Of a DNA stretch of 64,000 nucleotides, positions 44,570 to 52,579 are shown one piece after another; the first letter of the stretch is position 1; every line of letters starts with the position of its first letter. The DNA comes from Vagococcus vulneris (GTDB lineage: Bacteria; Bacillota; Bacilli; Lactobacillales; Vagococcaceae). Under the pieces are notes generated by a model, which was given only the letters and a program-made list of their open reading frames with translations, had not been told where the DNA came from and ran no database searches. The position numbers and the translations under genes are program-made. The DNA is taken from positions 62,001-126,000 of the forward strand of contig NZ_NGJS01000004.1 in NCBI RefSeq assembly GCF_003950515.1. The letters are read 5' to 3'.

Positions 44570-44779
44570 TTATAATGTATGACGAGTACTTTCAACGATA
44601 AGTATATGGTTAAGAGGTTCTTCCGCGGTAGCCAAGCCGCCAATGATTTTAGCAAATGATACAATGTCTTCATGACTAGCCTCCTCAGTTAATTGGCTGA
44701 TAGCTTGTTTCTGGATCTTTTCTCCGGCTAAGTTGTCATAGACTAGTTGAACTTTCTTTTCTTCAAAAGTTGGTTGCAT
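44570..44779 (-). CDS. DUF1659 small protein
   Basis: A 69-residue protein of the DUF1659 pattern: KKVQLVYDNLAGEKIQKQAISQL, then DIVSFAKIIGGLATAEEPLNHILIVES. The function is unknown. AAAGGACGTGAAG precedes the ATG. It is paired with DUF2922 and lies 86 bp after the sigma-factor gene; the gap carries two GGGCGCG copies. Confidence 0.8.
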   Translation of the reverse strand: MQPTFEEKKVQLVYDNLAGEKIQKQAISQLTEEASHEDIVSFAKIIGGLATAEEPLNHILIVESTRHTL

Positions 44780-44818
44780 CTACTTCACGTCCTTTTTGTT
44801 TTTTTGTTTTGTAAGTTG

Positions 44819-44863
44819 CGCGCCCTACACTATTATTAACGAAATCCGCGCCCGTTTTGTAAA
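44819..44863 (-). promoter_or_regulatory. GC-rich direct repeats upstream of the DUF1659 gene
   Basis: On the reverse strand GGGCGCG occurs twice (44853-44847 and 44825-44819), 28 bp apart, in otherwise AT-rich DNA. A TTTACA -35-like hexamer (44863-44858) lies just upstream, with only weak -10 matches. Possible operator sites for the small-protein unit. Confidence 0.35.
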
Positions 44864-44865
44864 CC

Positions 44866-45369
44866 CTATTTTGCAAAATATTTTAAATATTTTTTTGCTA
44901 CCCCGTAGCGCCACTTATATACCGCGGTTCTGCTGACTTGATATTTTTTTGCGAGCTCTTTAATTGAGAGGTCATTTACGTAAGATTCACGTAAATATAT
45001 TTTTTCGTGTTCGGTCAGATGGGGAGCTAAAGTGTCAATTAATTCACTGACGGCAATTGTTTCTTCGTCAAAGTCAGCAACTATTCGTGTGGTTTCGGGC
45101 AAGTCATCGTTGGTCTCAAGAACTGCTTGCCGTCTTGCTTCTTTACGGATTGTGTCGATTATCTCCCAGTAAATGCGCTGATAGACATAGTTATGAAAAG
45201 CACTGAGTGATTTGTTTTCTGCGATAAACTCTCGGTAGGATTCAATTAAAACGATGCGACTAGTTTGCAGGTGATCCTCAAATTCGGGATGATGCGGCCG
45301 AATGTGGCATCTTTTTAAAGCACCAAGGATTAGTACATGATAATTATTGATTAATTCTTCTTCTGTCAT
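44866..45369 (-). CDS. ComX/SigH-like RNA polymerase sigma factor
   Basis: A sigma-70-family protein of 167 residues with regions 2 and 4 only. Region 2 is LSAFHNYVYQRIYWEIIDTIRKEARR, which resembles the F-x-x-Y-x5-I-x-D-x-I-R-K helix of SigH/ComX. Region 4 is LTEHEKIYLRESYVNDLSIKELAKKYQVSRTAVYKWRYG, a standard helix-turn-helix. Its size matches competence sigma factors of streptococci and SigH of staphylococci. AAGGACAGG lies before the ATG. It is divergent from the ComK-like gene over a 212-bp control region. Assignment as a competence sigma factor is an inference from family and neighbour. Confidence 0.8.
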   Translation of the reverse strand: MTEEELINNYHVLILGALKRCHIRPHHPEFEDHLQTSRIVLIESYREFIAENKSLSAFHNYVYQRIYWEIIDTIRKEARRQAVLETNDDLPETTRIVADFDEETIAVSELIDTLAPHLTEHEKIYLRESYVNDLSIKELAKKYQVSRTAVYKWRYGVAKKYLKYFAK

Positions 45370-45402
45370 CGTTGCCTGTCCTTTTTTGTTTTATTTGTGA
45401 GT

Positions 45403-45414
45403 GACCGGCCGGTC
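45403..45414. promoter_or_regulatory. Perfect palindrome GACCGGCCGGTC in the sigma-gene leader
   Basis: A 12-bp all-G/C-rich perfect palindrome lies in AT-rich DNA, 33 bp upstream of the sigma-gene ATG and downstream of its likely promoter. It suits a dimeric repressor or a strong 5' hairpin. Confidence 0.5.
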
Positions 45415-45434
45415 GAAAGAAGTATAGCTTATAT

Positions 45435-45479
45435 GTTTTTAATCACATTTGACAAAAAACGCACAAACATGTCGATAAT
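45435..45479. promoter_or_regulatory. Overlapping divergent promoters, sigma gene and comK-like gene
   Basis: Reverse strand: TTGTCA (45455-45450) then a 16-nt gap to TATAAG, reading toward the sigma gene. Forward strand: TTGACA (45449-45454), 19-nt gap, GATAAT (45474-45479), reading toward the comK-like gene. The two -35 boxes occupy the same bases, so polymerase binding would be mutually exclusive. A second forward -10 candidate TATGAT is at 45528-45533. Confidence 0.4.
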
Positions 45480-45581
45480 CGCCTTTAATTAGATGGATTT
45501 TTTCTTTTAATAATAAAAATAACGTGTTATGATACTTTTGTAACAAACATTGCAAACAAAAGAAAAAGGGGACGAATTTTT

Positions 45582-46346
45582 ATGGATGATAGTTATAAAA
45601 TAGATTTGTATACGGAATTATGCATCGGGGAGATTGTCGAGTATAACGATTTGTCACGTTTAATTGAAAGCGCTATTATAAAACATGGTGTATCATTATC
45701 ATCTGATACGTTACTAGCAATTGATGTGTCAGGTAATAAAGCAACCGACTGCAAGACACTGATTATTAATTATAGCGGGCTGCCTATTTTGACTTGTCGC
45801 ACGAGTCGGGAGTTATTAAAGGAATTCAGCAAACGCTGTATCTACTCTCACGAGATGATGGCTGCCATTGTCAATTTAAGTCAGCGTAAGAAATTCCGTA
45901 AATTTCCGGTCATGGCCTTTGAAACGCTTTTCATGTTATATGACAGCTGCAAACGTAATGATACGACATTTGTCAATGTCTGTCATATTGATAACTTAAC
46001 CCCCAGAAAAAATTGTCAGCTTCCCTACTTAACCTTTACTAATGGGTTAGAAATCTCCACTCCATTTAATTACCGTAGTGTCAAAAACAAGATATGGTGT
46101 GCTGCGAGTTGTTATGTTTACTTTTTTGCAAGTGAGATGGCAATATTGGAACAATCACATGTGAAAAAAATTATTCTTGAAAACTGGCATGGTCGTTATG
46201 TCAGAGAAAACACACAAAAAGTCAATAAGCTTCTGGAAGGGGTTAATTACCGTGACTTCGATTTTTTTAAGAGTGCCATTCATGGCAGACAGTATCTAGC
46301 TGATCGTAGTTTATTTGATAAGTGGCATGATATTATGTTTCTTTAA
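45582..46346 (+). CDS. comK: ComK-like transcription factor
   Basis: A protein of 254 residues whose middle resembles the ComK competence regulator. VNVCHIDNLTP aligns with the WISHVHVKEF region, and LTFTNGLEISTPFNYRSVKNKI aligns with VTFSNGKTMELPISYNSFENQV of Bacillus ComK. Both N- and C-terminal parts are longer than the 190 residues usual for ComK. AAAGGGG precedes the ATG. It is divergent from a SigH/ComX-like sigma gene and followed by recX. The late competence genes are outside the window, so a role in DNA uptake is inferred only. Confidence 0.72.
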   Translation: MDDSYKIDLYTELCIGEIVEYNDLSRLIESAIIKHGVSLSSDTLLAIDVSGNKATDCKTLIINYSGLPILTCRTSRELLKEFSKRCIYSHEMMAAIVNLSQRKKFRKFPVMAFETLFMLYDSCKRNDTTFVNVCHIDNLTPRKNCQLPYLTFTNGLEISTPFNYRSVKNKIWCAASCYVYFFASEMAILEQSHVKKIILENWHGRYVRENTQKVNKLLEGVNYRDFDFFKSAIHGRQYLADRSLFDKWHDIMFL

Positions 46347-46392
46347 ATCAGATATGCTATAGTGGTAACAGCTGAAAAAGAGGTGTCACACT

Positions 46393-47193
46393 ATGGAAAT
46401 TATTGCATTAGTTAAAAAACTAAAAGGTCAAAATTATCGTGTTCGTACAGAATCTGGTTTAAGCTTTGATGTGTCGGAGGATGCGATTGTTCGTCACCGC
46501 TTGCTTAAGGGTGAAGAGCTTAATCACGTGGCTATTGAAGCAGTCCGACAAGAAGCGGCTATGACCGTCGGCTATCAAAAGGCCTTATACTATTTAAACA
46601 CTCAATTGCGTTCAGAAAAAGAAGTGCGCGATTATTTGGTACGCAAAGAAATTGATGAGGGTGCTATTCCTAATATTATCCAGAGGTTAAAGGACTTGAC
46701 GTTGATTAACGATTTGCTCTATGCGGAAAGCTACGTGAGGACCATGATTCGGACCTCGGATAAAGGACCGATTGTTGTCAGACAACAGTTGAAGAGGCGA
46801 GGGATTCAAAAAAATTTTATTGTGCAAGCTTTGGCGCAGTATTCTTTCGATGATCAGACAGCAATTGCGATGCATGTTGCTGAGAAAGCTATGCGCAAGT
46901 ATGTCCGCAAGAGTCATCAAGAACAAAAGGATAAGACTAGGCAGCAGTTATTTACAAAAGGATTTGAAGCGGATGTTATTCAGTTAGTTATGTCAGAGCT
47001 ATCGGCAGAGAAAGATACGGTTGCTGAAAGTGCACTTTTAAAAACAGCGGGGGATAAATTGTGGCACAAGCACCGCAAAGTCGAGGGCTACAAACGCAAG
47101 CAGAAAGTTATCGCATCACTGATGCAAAAGGGATTCAGTTATGATGATATCCAGCATTATCTGCGCGAGAAAGAGTTGGAAGAAAGCGAATGA
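46393..47193 (+). CDS. recX: Recombination regulator RecX
   Basis: Modulates RecA filaments. It has 266 residues, with the three-helix repeats typical of the family: YQKALYYLNTQLRSEKEVRDYLVRKEID, then LTLINDLLYAESYVRTMIRTSDKGPIVVRQQLKRRGI, and two further repeats. The N-terminal extension IALVKKLKGQNYRVRTESGLSFDVSEDAIVRH is normal in Firmicutes. AAAGAGGTG precedes the ATG. It overlaps mutY by 4 bases (ATGA). Confidence 0.94.
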   Translation: MEIIALVKKLKGQNYRVRTESGLSFDVSEDAIVRHRLLKGEELNHVAIEAVRQEAAMTVGYQKALYYLNTQLRSEKEVRDYLVRKEIDEGAIPNIIQRLKDLTLINDLLYAESYVRTMIRTSDKGPIVVRQQLKRRGIQKNFIVQALAQYSFDDQTAIAMHVAEKAMRKYVRKSHQEQKDKTRQQLFTKGFEADVIQLVMSELSAEKDTVAESALLKTAGDKLWHKHRKVEGYKRKQKVIASLMQKGFSYDDIQHYLREKELEESE

Positions 47194-48410
47194 GCGAGCA
47201 AAAAACAATGTGGAACCAGTCAAAAGTTGAAGATTTTCAAGATAGTCTGCTGACCTGGTACGATCAAGAAAAACGCTTACTACCTTGGCGGGAGGACACT
47301 AACCCCTATCGTGTCTGGGTATCTGAGATTATGCTACAGCAAACACAAGTCGCCACCGTTATTCCTTATTTTTACCGATTTATGGAGTGGTTTCCGACAA
47401 TTCAAGAGTTGGCTGAAGCCCCTGAAGAGAAATTACTAAAAGCTTGGGAAGGCCTAGGGTATTATTCACGCGTCAGAAATATGCAAAAGGCGGCGCAAAT
47501 GATGGTTGAGGATTTTGGCGGTCAGATGCCGGATACAATTACGGATATTATGTCGCTGAAAGGGATTGGGCCTTATACTGGCGGTGCTATAGCGAGTATT
47601 GCCTTTAATTTGGCAGAGCCCGCAATAGATGGGAATGTCATGCGTGTGTATAGTCGTCTCTTTTGTATTGCCGATGATATTGCGCAAGCAAAAAGCCGTA
47701 AAGTCTTTGACCAAGTAGTTAGAGAGACGATGTCACAGGTACGACCTGGTGATTTTAACCAAGCCTTGATGGATTTAGGGTCAAATATCTGCAATCCGAC
47801 AGCGCCCAAATGTGACGAATGTCCGCTAAAGGACTATTGTCAGGCGTATACTGAGCAGCGGCAGACAGCTTTTCCGGTTAAGACTAAAAAAGTTAAGGCC
47901 GTGCCAGTGTATTATATTGGACTGGTTGTAAAAAATCAGTTGGGCGACTATTATATGGTCCAAAGGCCTAGTGATGGTTTATTAGCCAATCTTTGGACAT
48001 TTCCACTTGTTGAAGTATCAGCTGACGAATACGCAGCGATGAAGAAAGCGTGGCAAGTCTATTTAAAAACCTGCCAAATAGAGGAGGCTGAAATAACTAA
48101 GATTAGTTTATTTGACCGAGTTGCTGAAGAAACAGCGGATGATTACTTGCTTGAGGTTAATAAAAGGCTCATTGATAATCTGCCGAAACAAGCCGATGTT
48201 ATTTGGCAGACACAGCCGGCTGGTGAGGTAACTCATTTATTTAGCCACCGCAAGTGGCATATCTTAGTCGCTTACGGTCAGAGTATAGAAGAAAACAGCC
48301 GATTATTTGATTTATCGGGGACATGGATAGCTGAAAGCGAGTTTCAACGCTACCCATTTCCAAAGCCCCAAGAAAAAATGTTGGATATTCTTGTAAAAAA
48401 AGGATATTAA
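47190..48410 (+). CDS. mutY: A/G-specific adenine glycosylase MutY
   Basis: Base-excision enzyme removing adenine paired with 8-oxoguanine. It has 406 residues: catalytic glutamate E46 in SEIMLQQTQV, helix-hairpin-helix LKGIGPYTGGAI (123-134), catalytic aspartate D147, and the iron-sulfur cluster cysteines C201, C208, C211 and C217 (spacing 6-2-5). The C-terminal NUDIX-like 8-oxoguanine domain is present (VQRPSDGLLANLWTFPLVE). It is coupled to recX by a 4-base overlap. Confidence 0.96.
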   Translation: MSEQKTMWNQSKVEDFQDSLLTWYDQEKRLLPWREDTNPYRVWVSEIMLQQTQVATVIPYFYRFMEWFPTIQELAEAPEEKLLKAWEGLGYYSRVRNMQKAAQMMVEDFGGQMPDTITDIMSLKGIGPYTGGAIASIAFNLAEPAIDGNVMRVYSRLFCIADDIAQAKSRKVFDQVVRETMSQVRPGDFNQALMDLGSNICNPTAPKCDECPLKDYCQAYTEQRQTAFPVKTKKVKAVPVYYIGLVVKNQLGDYYMVQRPSDGLLANLWTFPLVEVSADEYAAMKKAWQVYLKTCQIEEAEITKISLFDRVAEETADDYLLEVNKRLIDNLPKQADVIWQTQPAGEVTHLFSHRKWHILVAYGQSIEENSRLFDLSGTWIAESEFQRYPFPKPQEKMLDILVKKGY

Positions 48411-48515
48411 TAGTGCCTATCGAAATTATTTTGTGATATAATAACTCTGATATCGGTGTAATGAAACACCCTAATGGAAAATTTGGCTGAGATAGTCAAG
48501 GAAAGTAGGGTCAGT

Positions 48516-49049
48516 ATGCGTGTACCAAAAGAAGGAGAGTTTATTACTATCCAGAGTTACAAGCATGATGGCAGTTTACATCGAACTTGGCGTGATACCA
48601 TGGTACTTAAGACTAGTGAGTGTTCTTTAATCGGTATGAACGATCATACCCTGGTGACAGAATCTGACGGCAGACGATGGGTGACGCGAGAACCGGCTAT
48701 TTTGTATTTCCATACAAAGTATTGGTTCAATATAATTGCTATGATACGCGAGAGAGGAGTTTCTTATTATTGTAATTTGGCATCGCCTTATGTATTAGAT
48801 GAAGAAGCATTAAAGTATATCGATTATGATTTAGATATTAAAGTGTTTCCTGATGGTGAGAAACGGTTGCTTGATGTAGATGAGTACGAAGATCATCGAA
48901 AAAAAATGCAGTATTCCAGTGAAATTGATTTAATTCTTAAAGAGAATGTCAAGATTCTGGTCGACTGGATTAATAATAAAAAGGGTCCTTTTTCAGATGA
49001 ATATGTAGAAATCTGGCATGAACGATATCAGCAGTTATCAAGACGGTAG
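48516..49049 (+). CDS. DUF402 nucleoside tri-/diphosphatase (Ntdp/YgaC)
   Basis: Cytosolic phosphatase of nucleoside tri- and diphosphates, close to Bacillus YgaC and staphylococcal Ntdp. The 177-residue length agrees. Shared segments include [20 protein letters not shown] at the start, [29 protein letters not shown] and [18 protein letters not shown] (metal-binding acidic residues). AGGGTC lies before ATG 48516; an in-frame ATG at 48474 has no ribosome site and would add 14 residues not seen in the family. Confidence 0.92.
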   Translation: MRVPKEGEFITIQSYKHDGSLHRTWRDTMVLKTSECSLIGMNDHTLVTESDGRRWVTREPAILYFHTKYWFNIIAMIRERGVSYYCNLASPYVLDEEALKYIDYDLDIKVFPDGEKRLLDVDEYEDHRKKMQYSSEIDLILKENVKILVDWINNKKGPFSDEYVEIWHERYQQLSRR

Positions 49050-49078
49050 TAAGATGCTATTGTGTATCCAACAAAGAG

Positions 49079-49131
49079 TGAGTGGGCTTGTAGGTTTGCC
49101 TGCTCTTTTTTTTTGGAAAAAGAGCAGGATT
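49079..49131 (+). terminator. Terminator after the DUF402 gene, overlapped by a second hairpin
   Basis: GAGTGGGC/GCCTGCTC (with wobble pairs) plus nine T. The right arm and the T run can instead pair with the downstream AAAAAGAGCAGG, forming a 12-bp hairpin (CCTGCTCTTTTT/AAAAAGAGCAGG) that would also serve the reverse strand. Confidence 0.75.
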
Positions 49132-49399
49132 TTTAGTGAAAATGATTGAAAAATGTTAAGATTCTAGTATACTCTTAGTGTTATTCAGTGAGGTATGCTC
49201 GGAAAAAATATAAACAGATGCTTTTATTCTGTCTTCTAAGTAGAAAAAACATGCGTTTTATGCTTTAATTAATGGGAAGGGTGACTGGAAATAAGTCTTA
49301 AGTCCTAGAAAAAAATCCTACTGATGCGTGGTGCTATGAAGAGATAGGCATGTTAGGCTATTGCATAGAAAAGCGAGATGAACAAAAGGGGAGGATAGC
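49132..49399 (+). promoter_or_regulatory. dlt promoter and long leader
   Basis: TTGAAA (49146-49151), 16-nt spacer, TATACT (49168-49173). The first gene starts at 49400, so the leader would be about 220 nt. It contains a possible hairpin with CTATG/CATAG ends (near 49335-49371) and no long open frame. Confidence 0.5.
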
Positions 49400-49558
49400 A
49401 TGAAGAAAAAAAAAGAAGAGAAGCCGATGACTCGAAAAAAATATTGGCTGGTTTTCGCCGGTAAAACATTACTTTATGCGGCAATATTGGTTGGTCTGAT
49501 TTACTTGTATCACTACAGCCACGTTGGAGGCGGAACGTTTATCTACAATCAATTTTAG
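49400..49558 (+). CDS. dltX: DltX, small membrane protein of the D-alanylation system
   Basis: A 52-residue protein with a charged start (MKKKKEEKPMTRKKYW), one membrane helix (about residues 19-37) and the conserved C-terminal FIYNQF motif that marks DltX. This C-terminal motif is thought to take part in D-alanine transfer with DltB and DltD. GGGGAGGA precedes the ATG. It is the first gene of the dlt operon, 15 bp before dltA. Confidence 0.93.
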   Translation: MKKKKEEKPMTRKKYWLVFAGKTLLYAAILVGLIYLYHYSHVGGGTFIYNQF

Positions 49559-49573
49559 GGTGAGGTGAAATCG

Positions 49574-51088
49574 ATGAATCATATTATCGAACGAATAAAA
49601 AAATGGTCAGTTACGTATCCTGAGAGATTATGTTTCGATGGTGAAAACGATCAGTTAAGTTATAAAGAGCTTGAAGAGTCATCTAATCGATTGGCAAGCT
49701 TTTTAATGGAAAATTATCCAACTAAGCAAGGTATTATTGTTTACGGTGGACAAACAAGTCAAATGGTTGTTAGTTTTTTAGCCTGTACCAAAGCGGGACA
49801 TGGCTACATACCAGTAGATGCACACACACCACTTGATCGCTTAGAATTAATCGTCAATGAATCTGGTGCTGCGGCTGTTATTTCTGTTGCAGATTGGAAA
49901 CTGGAATCAAAAGAAAATGTCATTGAGTGTGAACAGTTGAAGAAAATCTGCCGACTAGATCCAGTTGCTCATGAGTTAAATCCAGTTGTAGGTGATGATG
50001 TTTACTATACGATATATACATCTGGAACTACCGGAAGGCCAAAAGGGGTTCAGATTACATATAACAACTTGAAAAGTTATACAGATTGGATGGAAACAGA
50101 TTTTAATCTGACTGAAGGACAACGTTTCTTGTGCCAAGCACCATTTTCGTTTGACCTGTCTGTCATGGATTTATATCCGTCATTATTATTAGCAGGTACA
50201 TTAGTGCCTTTAGAAAAAAATGTTATCGAAAATTTCCCAAAATTATTTAAAGCATTACCTGAAATGTCTGTCAATGTCTGGGTATCGACACCGTCGATGG
50301 TTGAAATCTGCTTGTTAAGTCCAGATTTTGATGGAGAACATCTAACAACAATAGAAAACTTTTTATTCTGTGGTGAAGAATTACCACGTCAAACGGCTAT
50401 TAAGTTAATGGAACGTTTTCCAAAAGCATATGTTTATAATACATATGGTCCGACAGAAGCGACTGTTGCGATTACTGAAGTATTGTTATCAAAAGAAATT
50501 TTAGATAAATATGATCGATTGCCATTGGGTCGTGTTAAAGCTGATACAAAATTAGTGATTTTAGATGAGTCTGGTGAAGCAGTAGCAGAAGGCGAGCCAG
50601 GTGAGATTATTATTGTTGGCCCAAGTGTTTCTATCGGGTACTTTAATAATCTTGAAAAGACAACAGAAGCATTCTTTAAATACAATGATGAGCAAGCTTA
50701 CCGGACGGGTGATGTTGGTATCATTGATGACGGTTATTTGTTTTATCGTGGTCGAATTGACTTCCAAGTAAAATTAAATGGCTTTAGAATTGAGTTAGGT
50801 GATATTGATCATCATTTGATGTCACTTAGTGGTATTGAGAATGCTTGCGTTGTACCGAAATACAATCGATTAAATAAAGTGCAGCAACTGATTGCGTATG
50901 TAACTGTCAAACCGCCTTTTAGTTCGATGGAACAAAAAGAGATGGTAAAAGAAATCAAAATACAGCTAGGCGATTTAGTTATGGACTATATGATTCCACA
51001 TAAATATGTGGTTGTCGAAGCTTTGCCATTGACAGCAAACGGTAAAGTCGATCGTAAATTATTGATGCAAGAGGTGAATGGTAAATGA
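49574..51088 (+). CDS. dltA: D-alanine--D-alanyl carrier protein ligase DltA
   Basis: Adenylates D-alanine and loads it on DltC. It has 504 residues of the adenylating family: YTSGTTGRPKGVQ phosphate loop, FLFCGEELP with the DltA-specific cysteine, YNTYGPTEATVAI, YRTGD, and the C-terminal catalytic lysine in TANGKVDRKLL. ATG 49574 lies 8 nt after GAGG; the GTG at 49565 is within that site. It overlaps dltB by 4 bases. Confidence 0.97.
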   Translation: MNHIIERIKKWSVTYPERLCFDGENDQLSYKELEESSNRLASFLMENYPTKQGIIVYGGQTSQMVVSFLACTKAGHGYIPVDAHTPLDRLELIVNESGAAAVISVADWKLESKENVIECEQLKKICRLDPVAHELNPVVGDDVYYTIYTSGTTGRPKGVQITYNNLKSYTDWMETDFNLTEGQRFLCQAPFSFDLSVMDLYPSLLLAGTLVPLEKNVIENFPKLFKALPEMSVNVWVSTPSMVEICLLSPDFDGEHLTTIENFLFCGEELPRQTAIKLMERFPKAYVYNTYGPTEATVAITEVLLSKEILDKYDRLPLGRVKADTKLVILDESGEAVAEGEPGEIIIVGPSVSIGYFNNLEKTTEAFFKYNDEQAYRTGDVGIIDDGYLFYRGRIDFQVKLNGFRIELGDIDHHLMSLSGIENACVVPKYNRLNKVQQLIAYVTVKPPFSSMEQKEMVKEIKIQLGDLVMDYMIPHKYVVVEALPLTANGKVDRKLLMQEVNGK

Positions 51089-52311
51089 TGGGTGAACTAG
51101 CAAATTGGTTTCCTCATCTAACACCATATGAAAAACCATATTATTTTGTTTTAATTGCAATTTTGGCACTGCCGTCTGTTATCTTTTCTTTAAGAGGTAA
51201 ACGAATCCTGTGGTATCAAAACTTGATTACGCTTGTATTTTTATGGATGAGTTTTGCTGGACCAAACAGCCGTCAAGGAATTGCCTTGATTGTTTATGTT
51301 ATTTGGCAATGCGTATTGACTAAAATTTACTTTGAGTATCGGAAAAAAGATAATAAGACAAGTTGGTTTGTTATTGCTGTTTTATTAAGCTTGTTGCCGA
51401 TGATTATTATCAAACTAGAGCCGTTTACTATCGGGCGTACGTTGTTTGGCTTCTTAGGGTATTCTTACCTGACGTTCAAGTCAGTACAAGTTATCATGGA
51501 AATGCGTGATGGGTTAATCAAAGAGTATAAGATGAGTTACTATATTCAGTTTTTACTCTTTTTTCCAACGATTTCATCCGGTCCGATTGACCGATATCGC
51601 CGCTTTCTTAAAGATTTACAGACACCGCCTGATGCTGAGAAATATACTGAGCTACTAAATAAAGGGATTTTTTCAATCTTTTTAGGTTTCTTATATAAAT
51701 TTATTATTGGATATGCATTAGGTAGTCAGTTATTGCCACATGTTCAGAGTTTTGCTTTAAGTGACACTGGTGTTGTGATGGGAACAATCGGCTATATGTA
51801 TGTCTACAGCTTGTATCTGTTCTTTGATTTTGCTGGTTACAGTTTATTCGCAGTCGGAACGAGTTATATTTTAGGCTATGAAACACCGGTTAACTTTAAT
51901 AAGCCGTTTATCAGTCCTAATATTAAAGAATTCTGGAATAGATGGCACATGACATTATCATTTTGGTTTAGGGATTATGTTTATATGCGCTTAATGTTTA
52001 CGCTGATGAAGAAAAAAGTATTTAAGAGTCGGATTGTTGCATCAAACGTCGGCTATTTGGCCTTATTCTTCCTGATGGGATTATGGCATGGTTTAACATG
52101 GTATTATATTGTGTATGGTTTATATCATGCATGTTTAATTATAATTAATGATGCGTGGATTCGTTATAAGAAGAAACGTAAAAATAAATTACCAAGCAAT
52201 AAGTTCACGCATGCTTTTTCTGTGTTTATCACCTTTAATGCAGTATGTTTTAGTTTCCTGATTTTTTCAGGATTCTTGGATGTTTTGATTAAACACTTTT
52301 TTGGAGCTTAA
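51085..52311 (+). CDS. dltB: MBOAT D-alanyl transferase DltB
   Basis: Membrane-bound O-acyltransferase that takes D-alanine from DltC across the membrane. It has 408 residues with about ten helices. MBOAT features: FPTISSGPIDRYRRF, FWNRWHMTLSFWFRDYVY, and the active-site histidine in MGLWHGLTWYYIVYGLYHA. The start is at the overlapping ATGATG of the dltA stop; either ATG could be used. Confidence 0.97.
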   Translation: MMGELANWFPHLTPYEKPYYFVLIAILALPSVIFSLRGKRILWYQNLITLVFLWMSFAGPNSRQGIALIVYVIWQCVLTKIYFEYRKKDNKTSWFVIAVLLSLLPMIIIKLEPFTIGRTLFGFLGYSYLTFKSVQVIMEMRDGLIKEYKMSYYIQFLLFFPTISSGPIDRYRRFLKDLQTPPDAEKYTELLNKGIFSIFLGFLYKFIIGYALGSQLLPHVQSFALSDTGVVMGTIGYMYVYSLYLFFDFAGYSLFAVGTSYILGYETPVNFNKPFISPNIKEFWNRWHMTLSFWFRDYVYMRLMFTLMKKKVFKSRIVASNVGYLALFFLMGLWHGLTWYYIVYGLYHACLIIINDAWIRYKKKRKNKLPSNKFTHAFSVFITFNAVCFSFLIFSGFLDVLIKHFFGA

Positions 52312-52342
52312 AATTTAATTTAAAATAGGAGATGGCAATTTT

Positions 52343-52579
52343 ATGGATACAAAAGAAACGATTTTATCAATTTTAGAAGACTTAACAGGTGAGGATTTAA
52401 GTAACCAGTTAGATTTAGACTTATACGACGAAGGTATCTTAGATTCAATGGGAACTGTTCAAATGCTTGTAGAAATTGATGGACAATTAGGAGTAACTGT
52501 ACCAGTTTCTGAATATGAACGTGAAGAATGGGGAACACCACAACAAATTATTGATAAAGTTATTGCTTTACAATCATGA
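52343..52579 (+). CDS. dltC: D-alanyl carrier protein DltC
   Basis: Acyl-carrier-like protein of 78 residues. The phosphopantetheine attachment serine is S35 in GILDSMGTVQ, in an acidic four-helix protein. AGGAGATGG precedes the ATG, and the gene overlaps dltD by 4 bases. Confidence 0.97.
   Translation: MDTKETILSILEDLTGEDLSNQLDLDLYDEGILDSMGTVQMLVEIDGQLGVTVPVSEYEREEWGTPQQIIDKVIALQS

Noticed and set aside
49079-49131. Attenuator controlling dlt by alternative hairpins
   Set aside because: The competing downstream arm is made only after the terminator would have acted, so it cannot prevent termination; it is more simply a two-way terminator.
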